A DNA stretch of 64,000 nt from Planktothrix tepida PCC 9214 (GTDB lineage Bacteria; Cyanobacteriota; Cyanobacteriia; Cyanobacteriales; Microcoleaceae), in assembly GCF_900009145.1 (NCBI RefSeq), contig NZ_LN889782.1, positions 1,111,093 through 1,175,092 of the forward strand, in the 5' to 3' direction. Positions within the stretch are counted from its first letter, which is position 1. Every line of letters begins with the position of its first letter. The notes under the pieces were generated by a model. That model made no database searches. It saw nothing but the letters and a program-made list of their open reading frames with translations, and had not been told where the DNA came from. Below, piece by piece: positions 1 to 8,878 of this stretch. The position numbers and the translations under genes are program-made.

Positions 1-1
1 T

Positions 2-184
2 CTATTACTCGCAGATGGGACACCCACCCCCGAAGTCATCGACTGTTGCGACTATCTCACCGACATCTTACACCTCGGTTGGATAACTCCCGACCCCCTC
101 CCGTTACCATTCCCGCAACGTTCCTTTGTGGCGTCGCAGGAGAATTTATTAGAAGCAGTTGAAAGTTGGGTTAGGGAATATTAA
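2..184 (+). CDS. C-terminal end of an unidentified protein (cut by window edge)
   Basis: An open frame enters from the left edge and ends at a TAA at 182-184, giving about 60 residues. The tail contains DILHLGWITP and ends in VESWVREY. I do not recognise the family. Codon use looks normal for the neighbourhood and the frame is open from the first full codon, so it is probably the end of a real gene whose start lies outside the window. It converges on the maturase gene that follows on the minus strand. Confidence 0.55.
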   Translation, partial: LLLADGTPTPEVIDCCDYLTDILHLGWITPDPLPLPFPQRSFVASQENLLEAVESWVREY

Positions 185-186
185 AT

Positions 187-210
187 GGGTTTCGGGTTTC
201 GGGTTTCGGG
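187..210. repeat. Tandem 7-bp repeat (GGGTTTC)x3, STRR type
   Basis: Three perfect direct copies of GGGTTTC followed by GGG lie just after the stop of the preceding gene. Heptameric short tandem repeats of this kind (STRR) are known from filamentous cyanobacteria. They have no assigned function. Confidence 0.75.
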
Positions 211-280
211 TGGGAGATATTTTAAAATCAAAAGTTAAATCAGTAGGGTGGATAAGCGCAGCGCACCCACCTAATTCTTA

Positions 281-1522
281 CTAATTCTTACCAAATCCAA
301 CGGGTTTTTGCTGTCGTTTTTGTGCCAACAGTTGCATCACTTCATCCGCATAACGACCTTGACGCAATAATTCTGCCATCATCGTCATCGGTTGATTAAT
401 ATGAGTAAAAAAAGCTTTATATCCCGCACATAAATAATTTAAACCTGCTTCTCCATCCGGGGTTTCAATAAAGCGGTTTTTCGGACAACCCCCATTACAG
501 GCAAAACGCACCTCACAATTATGACAATAGTTCGGCAAAGAATCAAATTTAGCCTGACCAAATTGATATTGTTTTTCAGATGCAATTAACTCGATCATGT
601 GGGTTTCCTGAATATTACCCAGTTTATAGTCCGGTTCAACAAAGTGATCACAGGAATACAGATCCCCATTATGCTCTAACGCTAACGCCGTTCCACAGGT
701 TTTAGAAAAAATACAAACCCCTGGTTGCACACCCACCCAATTTGCCAAAGCCGCGTCAAAATGTTGAATAAAGATTTTACCTACATCTCGTCGCACCCAC
801 TGATCAAAAATAGCGATCAGAAATTGTCCAAACTGTTCAGGTTTAACTGATCGTTCTGTTACTTGATGACCCGATTGAATTAACGTTGAACCATCTGCAT
901 TGACCCGTTCAATAATTGGAATAAACTGGATAAATTCAACCCCTAAATGATCTCGAAAAAAGCGATAAACTTCTAACGGATGATTACTATTAACCGCATT
1001 AACAGTACAGAGAATATTAACATCAACCTGATGTTTTTTTAAGATTTTCCAACCCTGCATCACCTGTTCAAAACTACCCCGTCCCCGCTTATCCACCCGA
1101 TAGACATCATGGAACGGTTGGGGGCCATCAATACTGAGTCCAATTAAGAAATTCTGCTGTTTAAAAAATCGTCCCCACTGATCATCGAGTTTTGTGCCAT
1201 TCGTTTGCAGAGTATGAATAATTTGCTGTCCGGGTTTCTTATATTTTTCTACTAATTCTAGCGATCGCTCAAAAAATTCTAACCCCATTAATGTTGGTTC
1301 TCCTCCCTGCCAAGCAACCGTCACTTCTGGGGTTTGATGGGATTCTAACAACTGCTGAATATAGTTCTCCAATACCTCATCGGTCATGCGAAACTTGCTA
1401 CCCGGATACAGTTGCTCTTTAGCTAAGAAAAAGCAATACTGACAATCCAAATTACAAATTGCCCCAGTAGGTTTTGCCAGCAAATGAAAAGCCAGAGGCG
1501 CGTTCTTCGGTCGGGTTCCCAT
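281..1522 (-). CDS. Anaerobic sulfatase maturase (radical SAM/SPASM)
   Basis: Predicted to convert the active-site Cys of a sulfatase to formylglycine using S-adenosylmethionine radical chemistry. The N-terminus has the radical SAM cluster motif CNLDCQYC (Cys23, Cys27, Cys30). The C-terminal half has the SPASM-type cysteines for auxiliary Fe-S clusters, including CHNCEVRFACNGGC near residues 330-350. The length of 413 residues fits the anSME family. It lies about 96 bp downstream of the arylsulfatase on the same strand, so the two are probably co-transcribed and this sulfatase is the likely substrate. The product specificity is inferred from family and neighbour. Confidence 0.9.
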   Translation of the reverse strand: MGTRPKNAPLAFHLLAKPTGAICNLDCQYCFFLAKEQLYPGSKFRMTDEVLENYIQQLLESHQTPEVTVAWQGGEPTLMGLEFFERSLELVEKYKKPGQQIIHTLQTNGTKLDDQWGRFFKQQNFLIGLSIDGPQPFHDVYRVDKRGRGSFEQVMQGWKILKKHQVDVNILCTVNAVNSNHPLEVYRFFRDHLGVEFIQFIPIIERVNADGSTLIQSGHQVTERSVKPEQFGQFLIAIFDQWVRRDVGKIFIQHFDAALANWVGVQPGVCIFSKTCGTALALEHNGDLYSCDHFVEPDYKLGNIQETHMIELIASEKQYQFGQAKFDSLPNYCHNCEVRFACNGGCPKNRFIETPDGEAGLNYLCAGYKAFFTHINQPMTMMAELLRQGRYADEVMQLLAQKRQQKPVGFGKN

Positions 1523-1549
1523 AGTCAGAATAATGCAGGAGGGAAAATT

Positions 1550-1615
1550 AATAATTGATAATTGATAATTGATAACTAATAACTGATGATGCGGATACTT
1601 GATAACTGATAACTG
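1550..1615. repeat. Degenerate TTGATAA/CTGATAA heptamer repeats
   Basis: Between the maturase and the sulfatase the sequence consists of repeated heptamers such as TTGATAA and CTGATAA, partly interrupted. This is an STRR-like tract. It occupies most of the intergenic space of the presumed sulfatase operon. Confidence 0.65.
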
Positions 1616-1618
1616 TCT

Positions 1619-3988
1619 CTACTGTCGTGCCATGATGATCTTCAATTGATCTTCAGGATTTATCAAATGGTCGTGGTTATCTGTCCCCACATCAAGCTGT
1701 ACCCAATCGATTTTCCCCGTAAATCGACTACTGTTAAAGGTGTAGTCAGGGGTGACAGGCGTACCGGACTCATAGCCGATATCAGTCGTTTCGTCTGCGG
1801 AAAAAATAAACGCTTGAGTATGTTCCACCCGACCCGTCCCTACTGACTGACCGTCGTAGTAAAGTGTGACATTGCCACCCTTACCTAAACCACCTCCATC
1901 ATAGTTAAACTCCATTCGCACTTGATGTTGACCGGGTGGGATCGGTTGTTCGGCTTCTGTAACAAAACTCTGAATACCCAGGACGTTATAGACAAACTTG
2001 GCTTTTCCTTCATGGCTATAGACACTCCAACCCCCAAACCGACCGCCTTGGGCAATAATCACCCCTTCTACTCCTTCTGAGGGAACTTGCAGTTGGGATG
2101 TCACGGAGAAGGATTTGTTCTTAATATTGACAACGCTGTTTTCCGAGAGACGCCCCATCCCCGCAAAGAACAACTGGGAATTCCCCTTAATTAAAGTTGG
2201 TCGCCCCGCAGTTTCAGGATTACACCGTTCCACCTGGCGATCATCCAATGGTAGAACATTATACTTAACCGCCTCTATGAGAAATAGGCGTTGTAGTTCG
2301 TGCAGTTTCTCTGGCATCTCTTTGGACAGATCATGGGCCTGTATCCAGTCTTTGCTGCCGTCGTACAGTTCCCAGACATCATCATCAAAGGGCAACATCT
2401 TTTGATTTGTCATCACCCAGGGGGTGCGGTGTTTTGTAACGGCACTCCATCCTTTATAGTAGATGCCTCGGTTGCCAAACATCTCAAAATACTGCACCTC
2501 ATGGCGTTCTGGAGCCTTGGCATCATTGAAACTATAAACCATGCTCGTGCCTTCATATTGGCTTTGCTGCACCCCGTTAACCATGATGGGTTCAGGAATT
2601 CCCGCCAACTCCAGAATTGTCGGTGCAATATCAATCACATGGCAAAACTGGTTACGGATGCCGCCCTTTTCCTCAATTTTCTTAGGCCAATGAACAATCG
2701 TACCGTTGCGAGTGCCTCCCCAGTGGGATGCGACTTGTTTTGTCCATTGATAGGGGGTATCCATCGCCCAAGCCCAACCGACGGCATAGTGGTTATAGGA
2801 CTCAGGAGAGCCAAATTCATCTAATTTTGACAACATGAACTCCGGCGTTTCCAGGGCTGCCATGCCGTTGAAGTTCGCCATCTCGTTAAACGCTCCTTGC
2901 AGGGTTCCTTCGGCAGAAGCTCCGTTATCGCCAATAATCACATAAACGAGAGTCTCATCGAGGATGCCTAAGTGTTCTAGGGTGTCGATGACTCGCCCGA
3001 CGTGGTAGTCGGTGTGTTCCAGAAAGGCGGCATAAACCTCCATCTCCCGTTCCAACACGGGTTTAAGTTGGGGGTTCATGTCGTCCCAGGCAGGAATTTC
3101 TGCATGGCGTTGAGTGAGTTGGGCATCGGGTGGGATGACTCCCAGTTCTTTCTGTTTGGCGAAGGTGATTTCACGTTGTTGATCCCACCCGTGAGCAAAC
3201 TTACCTTTGTACTTTTCGATCCACTCCTTGGGAACGTGATGGGGGGCGTGGGTTGCACCGGGAGCAAAGTACATAAAGAAGGGTTTATCGGGCATCAGGG
3301 CTTTTTGTTGACTGACCCATGCGATCGCTTTATCTGCTAAATCTTCGGTTAAGTGATAGCCTTGTTCTGGTGTTTTGGGAGGTTCTATGGGAGTTGTACC
3401 TTCATAGAGGGCGGGTTCCCATTGATTATTCTCCCCACCAATAAAACCATAGAAATATTCAAAACCCCCGCCTCCAGTTGGCCAGCCGTCAAAGGGGCCC
3501 ATCGGGGAGGTTTGCCACACGGGGACTTCATGACATTTGCCTAAATAAGCCGTTGAGTAGCCATTCAATTTCAGGGTTTCTGCAAGGGGAGCTTTGGTGT
3601 TGGGACGCACGGAACTGTAACCGGGGGCGGCGGTGGCCGTTTCCGTAATATTGCCCATGCCGACGGAATGATGGTTGCGTCCGGTGAGTAATGCCTGTCG
3701 GGTGGGAGCACAGAGGGCGGTGGTGTGAAAACGGGTGTATTTGAGTCCCTGGGATGCAAGTTTCTCGAAGGTGGGGGTATTGCAGGGGCCACCAAAGGCA
3801 CTGGAAGCACCAAAACCCACATCATCCAGCAGCACAATTAACACATTGGGAGCCCCTGCTGGTGGACGCAGATCGCGAATGGGGGGATAGTGCGTATCGG
3901 GATCTTTGGCATCGTAGGTGGTCAGTCCGATGGGGGTCTGATCAGGAATCGGGAGAATTTGGCGTTGAATAGAATTACTGGGCGTCAT
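1619..3988 (-). CDS. Arylsulfatase (type I, formylglycine-dependent)
   Basis: Hydrolyses sulfate esters. The active-site signature CAPTRQALLTGR is present with Cys93 as the residue to be modified to formylglycine. Metal-binding Asp residues are seen in the N-terminal strand (VLLDDVGFG, about residues 52-60) and further on at IIGDNGAS. At 789 residues it belongs to the long AtsA-like form, with a C-terminal beta-rich region after about residue 600. No Sec signal peptide is visible at the N-terminus, so location is uncertain. The Cys-type signature fits the anSME maturase encoded directly downstream. The natural substrate cannot be read from the sequence. Confidence 0.92.
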   Translation of the reverse strand: MTPSNSIQRQILPIPDQTPIGLTTYDAKDPDTHYPPIRDLRPPAGAPNVLIVLLDDVGFGASSAFGGPCNTPTFEKLASQGLKYTRFHTTALCAPTRQALLTGRNHHSVGMGNITETATAAPGYSSVRPNTKAPLAETLKLNGYSTAYLGKCHEVPVWQTSPMGPFDGWPTGGGGFEYFYGFIGGENNQWEPALYEGTTPIEPPKTPEQGYHLTEDLADKAIAWVSQQKALMPDKPFFMYFAPGATHAPHHVPKEWIEKYKGKFAHGWDQQREITFAKQKELGVIPPDAQLTQRHAEIPAWDDMNPQLKPVLEREMEVYAAFLEHTDYHVGRVIDTLEHLGILDETLVYVIIGDNGASAEGTLQGAFNEMANFNGMAALETPEFMLSKLDEFGSPESYNHYAVGWAWAMDTPYQWTKQVASHWGGTRNGTIVHWPKKIEEKGGIRNQFCHVIDIAPTILELAGIPEPIMVNGVQQSQYEGTSMVYSFNDAKAPERHEVQYFEMFGNRGIYYKGWSAVTKHRTPWVMTNQKMLPFDDDVWELYDGSKDWIQAHDLSKEMPEKLHELQRLFLIEAVKYNVLPLDDRQVERCNPETAGRPTLIKGNSQLFFAGMGRLSENSVVNIKNKSFSVTSQLQVPSEGVEGVIIAQGGRFGGWSVYSHEGKAKFVYNVLGIQSFVTEAEQPIPPGQHQVRMEFNYDGGGLGKGGNVTLYYDGQSVGTGRVEHTQAFIFSADETTDIGYESGTPVTPDYTFNSSRFTGKIDWVQLDVGTDNHDHLINPEDQLKIIMARQ

Positions 3989-4217
3989 AATGATCTGGCT
4001 TTCCTAAAATTTTTTAAATATATCTCAGGAGTCTGTTAGCCTTAAAGTTAACCTAGATAAGAATCAGGGATTGGCAAATCTTTACATTTCTTTATAAATA
4101 AAAGTTGATTTAGATCCAACTAATGATTAAGCTAAATCTGATCTTTATTAGTCCCTCTTTCCTGCTAAGTCTTCATTATAAAGATAGGATGATTTGCCCC
4201 TCGAAATCTTACCCGTT

Positions 4218-4655
4218 ATGACTCAACCCCCCAACAACTCAGAAACCCATAAACAGCTTTCTACTAATGATTTAGCCGAAGATCGTACCGAACTCGCTAA
4301 ATACCGCAGTCGCGCCGCCGCTGATCGGACTTTAATGGCTTGGATACGCACTTCCCTATCCTTAATTGGTTTTGGTTTTGGTATTCCTACTATTGTCAGA
4401 ACTATTGAACAAACCCACCTGACTCCTAAACTTGATCCGGTGCGATTTTCTGTTATTGTTGGACTGTCTTTTATTGGGACGGGAATGCTAGGAATGGCTT
4501 TAGGACTGAGAGAACATCGTCGGTTACTTCAACAAATAGAAAGCGATCGCTATACTTATGAAACTTCCCACAGTACAGAAATTATCGGGGTTGCTTTACT
4601 GGTGATTGGGTTCATCAGTTTTATTGGGGTGATCGTTAAATCTCTCATGTTTTAA
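4218..4655 (+). CDS. DUF202 (YidH-type) small membrane protein
   Basis: A 145-residue protein with three predicted membrane helices (around LMAWIRTSLSLIGFGFG, FSVIVGLSFIGTGMLGM and IIGVALLVIGFISFIGV). The sequence DRTLMAWIRTSLSLIGFG is characteristic of the DUF202/YidH family, whose role is unknown. An in-frame TTG exists 24 bp upstream at 4194, but the ATG at 4218 matches the usual start of the family better. It stands divergent to the sulfatase and about 40 bp before the next gene. Confidence 0.85.
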   Translation: MTQPPNNSETHKQLSTNDLAEDRTELAKYRSRAAADRTLMAWIRTSLSLIGFGFGIPTIVRTIEQTHLTPKLDPVRFSVIVGLSFIGTGMLGMALGLREHRRLLQQIESDRYTYETSHSTEIIGVALLVIGFISFIGVIVKSLMF

Positions 4656-4694
4656 TTTTGTTTTCAATAACTTTAAACCCGTACAAACGACCAG

Positions 4695-6182
4695 ATGAAA
4701 TCAGTTTTAACTTCTTGTTTTAGTTTATTAACTTTTCTAGTGGTGACTCCCGCTTGGGCGAGTTCTGTTAAACTGGATTCTGAACAAAACCTCTCCTCTG
4801 TTTTTTCAGAAGATCAGCATCAGTTTTTGATTCATTCTGATTGGCATTTTTCCGGTGATCTATCTTCAGTTCAGGTTAATCCGGTTTCGGTTGAGAAAAT
4901 TGCGATCGCTCCTTCACCTTCACAACAATCCACCACACATAATGCAGAAGATTTTAAACTCTCTAATTTGAATTCAACCTTTTTAAATTCTAGCAGGAAT
5001 GCAGCCGATTTGCAACCGTATCAACTGAGAAAAGATGATGAAATTTTATCAAATTCAAGTTGGTCTAATTTAGAAAAAAATACAATCAGCCAAAATCCGA
5101 TTAATTTTGATCAGGTTGTTAATGAAGTCTTGACTGAAGAGTCCCAGAGTTCGACTCCTAAAACTGAACAACCTCAGTCCCGCAACGGATGGCGATTTGA
5201 AGTTGAACCGATGCTATTTGTTCCGTTTAATATTGATGGTTATGCCATTGTTGGAGAAGGTGCGAGTGTTAATCGAGTCGTTTTAGTAGACTTAATTACG
5301 GCTGAAATTACCAATCGTATCTTAAATCAATTACCCCAAGATTTAATTGAAAAAGCGGTTGATCGAGTGTTAGAACGATTACCTTTTGATCGCAGAAATA
5401 CTCGATTAGAAGATCGCATTGCTCAAGAGGTGCGAGAACGTTTACAACAACGGGGACAAGACCTAACAGAACGCTTAGAAACGCAGATTCGGGAAGGGGT
5501 ACAAACAATAGTAGATCGAGTTCCTCCGGGTCAAGTTCCCGTTGAAGTTGATTTTAATATTGGGTTAGGACAGATTTTGGATTTCAATAAAATTTTAGAG
5601 TTAGGAACTCGTTTAGAAGCGTGGAATGGGGATATCGGATTCATCTTTCAGGGAACTTATGCTGAAATGGGTGTTACCGAGAACGGTTCACAAATTGATC
5701 TTGATTTGAATACGAAATTATTAACAGCAGAAGTCTCCCTTGCATGGCATTTAGGAACCCTTTCTCTCACTCAGGTTAAAGATTCTTCTCGACAAAAACC
5801 TGTCTATCCTTCCCTTGATTTTGAAGTTTATGGTGGGACTCGTTTTGGCTATCTTGAGAGTGATTTTAGTTTTGATCCTGGCCCAGATATTAACTATCGA
5901 CCTGATTGGTTTGATCCGTCTTTTGGTGCACAAATTAAACTCAATTTAGCCGATAATTTAGCGATTACAACACGGGGAGGAACTGCCATTACAGGAGGAA
6001 GTGATGCTCTTACGAATTGGGATTTACTCATTGGTTTAGATTGGCAAGTTTCCCGTGATTTAACCTTATCCGCAGGCTATCGTTTATATCAATTAAAAGT
6101 TGAACAAGAAGGAGACTATGGAACCTCTACTGTTAAAATGACTTCACAAGGAATGCGTTTAGGATTAGGTTGGTCTTTCTAA
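4695..6182 (+). CDS. Secreted protein with C-terminal outer-membrane beta-barrel-like region
   Basis: 495 residues with a clear signal peptide (MKSVLTSCFSLLTFLVVTPA, cleavage near AWA-SS). The middle part (about residues 195-280) is rich in charged helical sequence with repeated Arg/Glu. From about residue 285 to the end, alternating hydrophobic strands and a final Phe (GLGWSF) resemble an OMP barrel with a terminal insertion signal. I recognise no specific family. It probably sits in the outer membrane. It is 39 bp downstream of the DUF202 gene and may share its transcript. Confidence 0.7.
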   Translation: MKSVLTSCFSLLTFLVVTPAWASSVKLDSEQNLSSVFSEDQHQFLIHSDWHFSGDLSSVQVNPVSVEKIAIAPSPSQQSTTHNAEDFKLSNLNSTFLNSSRNAADLQPYQLRKDDEILSNSSWSNLEKNTISQNPINFDQVVNEVLTEESQSSTPKTEQPQSRNGWRFEVEPMLFVPFNIDGYAIVGEGASVNRVVLVDLITAEITNRILNQLPQDLIEKAVDRVLERLPFDRRNTRLEDRIAQEVRERLQQRGQDLTERLETQIREGVQTIVDRVPPGQVPVEVDFNIGLGQILDFNKILELGTRLEAWNGDIGFIFQGTYAEMGVTENGSQIDLDLNTKLLTAEVSLAWHLGTLSLTQVKDSSRQKPVYPSLDFEVYGGTRFGYLESDFSFDPGPDINYRPDWFDPSFGAQIKLNLADNLAITTRGGTAITGGSDALTNWDLLIGLDWQVSRDLTLSAGYRLYQLKVEQEGDYGTSTVKMTSQGMRLGLGWSF

Positions 6183-6274
6183 TTTCGAGACAAATTCACG
6201 AACTGTTAAACGCAGTGTATATGACCATCCTAAATCTGATGTAAAATCTTTCTATTCCTTGTTCTGTTTAATTT

Positions 6275-6781
6275 ATGATTACGGTAGAAGAATTAATTAA
6301 AAAATATCAGCTTATTCCTCATCCTGAAGGGGGATATTTTCGAGAAACCTATCGTTCAGAGGGGGTAATTCCTCATCAAGCTTTACCGGATAATTTTAAA
6401 GGCGATCGCAATTATTGTACAGGAATTTATTTTTTATTGCCTCAAGGAACCAAATCCTGTTTACATCGAATTCAATCCGATGAAATGTGGCATTTTTATT
6501 TAGGGGGTTCAATGACTTTGGTGTTAATGCACGAAGACTATGGCGTACAGAATATTATTCTGGGTTCTGATATTCAACAAGGGGAAACGGTGCAGTTTGT
6601 TGTTCCGGCGGGATGGTGGTTTGGCGGTTATCCTAACTCAGAAAGTGTCTATAGTTTTGTCGGGTGTACCGTTGCGCCAGGGTTTGATTTTGCCGATTTT
6701 GAATTAGCGAGTCGGACTGACTTGATCTCCAAGTTTCCAGAGTCTTCTGAACTGATTTTAAAATTAACTCCTGATGCTTAA
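6275..6781 (+). CDS. Cupin-fold protein, DUF985 family
   Basis: 168 residues. The N-terminal LIPHPEGGYFRETYRS and the central LHRIQSDEMWHFYLGG, followed by VVPAGWWFGG, are hallmarks of the DUF985 cupin family. The conserved His and Glu residues (HRIQSDEMWHF) lie where cupins bind metal. The biochemical function of the family is not established. It stands alone between the beta-barrel gene and marC. Confidence 0.85.
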   Translation: MITVEELIKKYQLIPHPEGGYFRETYRSEGVIPHQALPDNFKGDRNYCTGIYFLLPQGTKSCLHRIQSDEMWHFYLGGSMTLVLMHEDYGVQNIILGSDIQQGETVQFVVPAGWWFGGYPNSESVYSFVGCTVAPGFDFADFELASRTDLISKFPESSELILKLTPDA

Positions 6782-6823
6782 TTAAAGGTACAATACATCC
6801 TTTATGCTCTATTAATTTAACAG

Positions 6824-7519
6824 ATGGTAGAAGATTTATTAACCTTTGTTTTAGGCAGTTTTGCGTCCTTATTCCCCATTGTCGATCCCTTGGGTGCTGT
6901 GCCGATATTTTTAATTTTAGCGGCGGGCTATTCTCCAGAGTTGCAACAAAAATGTGCGCTTAAAACTTCCTTGAGCTTTGTAGGAGTTTTAGTCTTCTTT
7001 TTATTAGTCGGAGATGGAATTTTAGAATTCTTTGGTTTAGCAATGTCTGGGGTAAAAGTAGCCGGAGGAATTGTAATTTTTGAATCAGGATGGGAAGCGT
7101 TAAAAGCAGAACCCAGATTAACCCCAACGGAAGAAGAAGCCTTAAGTTGTCAAATTCAAGAACATAAAGATATTTCCTTTATTCCCTTAACCATTCCTTT
7201 ATTAGCAGGGCCAGGAGCGATCGCCGTAACATTAGGATTAGCCGCCCAAGCTGGCGAAACTTTATCCTCAGAAACTATATTACATTTAGGGGCGATTATT
7301 GTTGCGATTGTCCTGATTGGAATTTTAGTTTATGGCTGTTTAATTCTATCCCGTCGTTTACTTAATCTTTTAGGAGAAAATGGAATTATTGCCTTTACCC
7401 GTCTTCTGGGTTTATTTATTTTAGCCCTGGGTGTACAATTAATCTTAAGTGGGTTAGAAGACTGGATTGAAGGTTTATTTTCAACCTATTTATCCGATTT
7501 AATCTCTTTGCCTCGATAG
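6824..7519 (+). CDS. MarC/UPF0056 family integral membrane protein
   Basis: 231 residues, almost entirely hydrophobic, with about six membrane helices. The opening FASLFPIVDPLGAVPIFL and the later FIPLTIPLLAGPGAI are diagnostic of the MarC family of inner-membrane proteins. The original MarC link to antibiotic resistance has not held up and the transported substrate is unknown. Start ATG at 6824 follows a short spacer after the cupin gene. Confidence 0.88.
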   Translation: MVEDLLTFVLGSFASLFPIVDPLGAVPIFLILAAGYSPELQQKCALKTSLSFVGVLVFFLLVGDGILEFFGLAMSGVKVAGGIVIFESGWEALKAEPRLTPTEEEALSCQIQEHKDISFIPLTIPLLAGPGAIAVTLGLAAQAGETLSSETILHLGAIIVAIVLIGILVYGCLILSRRLLNLLGENGIIAFTRLLGLFILALGVQLILSGLEDWIEGLFSTYLSDLISLPR

Positions 7520-7799
7520 AGAAATTCTCAAAACAGGTTGATCCTTAAGTCCTTCTGTCCCAACGCTCAACACCTCACACTGGATGTAAAGAATAATCCT
7601 AAAGTTAGGTCTTCACAAAAATCTAACTTCAAGAGATTCTATTCGTTCTAAAATATTCTTAGAATCCAATGCAGAAGGGTATTTTTGTAGAAATAACATC
7701 ATTTAGCAGCCTATTAAAAAATTAATATGGATCTTAAGACTGAATTTTTATTTCTGCATCCCTTTCATCCTGAGCAATTAACACTTTATATCAACTCTA

Positions 7800-8861
7800 A
7801 TGACCCTTTCTCAACCCAAATTCCAACATATCCAGGGGATTATTCTGTTGATCGTCGTTACTTTACTTTGGGGAACAACATTTCCCTTGGTTAAAGATAC
7901 CATTCATAGTATTTCCCCAGGTGTATTAATTGCTATCCGATCTGCTTTAGCGGCGATCGCTTTTTCCCTGCATTTACGGAGTTTGAATCTGAAGTTAATT
8001 CGAGATGGGATTATATTAGGAATTCTACTCTTTGCTTCCTTAGCCATTCAAGCGATCGCATTAGAAACTCTCTCCGCCAATCGTGCTGCTTTTATTGCCA
8101 GTTTAAACGTCATTTTAGTTCCCTTATTAGGGCAATTATTCGGTCAAAAAATACGACGGGGACTATTCTTAGCCGCCGGACTGGCGTTAGTGGGGGTGGG
8201 GGTGATGTCCTGGGAAGGCGGAATGCTGACGGCTGGAGACTTGTGGATGTTATTAGATGTTCTGCTTTATACCAGCTATATTTTGCTTTTAGAAGCCGTC
8301 ACCTGCACTCATTCATCTCAACCCTTGACCGCCATTCAGCTTGTAGTAATGACGGTTTTAGCGACTGTATGGACGTTACCGGATTTGATGGGACAATGGC
8401 AGGGGATTCAGGGTCATTACGTCCCTTTATTATACCTGGCAGTGGTGACGGCCGTTACGACTTGGTTGCCTGCGATCGCTCAACATTGGGTTTCTGCCTC
8501 AGAAACGGCTGTAATTTATACCTTTGAACCTGTTTTTGCATCCGTATTTTCCTTTTGGTTACTCGGTGAAACGTTAGGACTGCGGGGTTGGTTTGGAGGG
8601 GCAATGATTTTAGCAGCAATGTTTATTAGTCAACAACACACGAACCCGACCGGCTTGAAGGGTGAAACAAGCTGTGAAGAAAATATTCTCATTCCTACAA
8701 TTGAACCCCTGGTAATGAGTGAGGAAATTTGTATTAATTTTTCTTGGAATCATCCCGAATTAGGAACAGAACCAATCCCTGTATTGGCGGCTTCAATTCC
8801 CCATCCAGAGTTAATAGAACAGAGAATTGAAAGATTAGAAGAACCGGGAAGGATAAAATAA
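7800..8861 (+). CDS. DMT-superfamily (EamA) transporter
   Basis: 353 residues with about ten membrane helices arranged as two EamA repeats (approximately 12-140 and 150-285). The first repeat shows TLLWGTTFPLVKDTI and the second ends with LLGETLGLRGWFGGAMILA, both typical. A hydrophilic tail of about 65 residues follows the last helix and is longer than usual. The exported metabolite cannot be predicted. The 280 bp before it contain no gene that I can see and presumably carry its promoter. Confidence 0.87.
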   Translation: MTLSQPKFQHIQGIILLIVVTLLWGTTFPLVKDTIHSISPGVLIAIRSALAAIAFSLHLRSLNLKLIRDGIILGILLFASLAIQAIALETLSANRAAFIASLNVILVPLLGQLFGQKIRRGLFLAAGLALVGVGVMSWEGGMLTAGDLWMLLDVLLYTSYILLLEAVTCTHSSQPLTAIQLVVMTVLATVWTLPDLMGQWQGIQGHYVPLLYLAVVTAVTTWLPAIAQHWVSASETAVIYTFEPVFASVFSFWLLGETLGLRGWFGGAMILAAMFISQQHTNPTGLKGETSCEENILIPTIEPLVMSEEICINFSWNHPELGTEPIPVLAASIPHPELIEQRIERLEEPGRIK

Positions 8862-8878
8862 TTTTATTCGGTCTGATC

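Noticed and set aside
2300-2824. 174-codon plus-strand ORF opposite the sulfatase
   Set aside because: It lies wholly antisense to a strongly recognised sulfatase and shows no domain, signal or RBS of its own.
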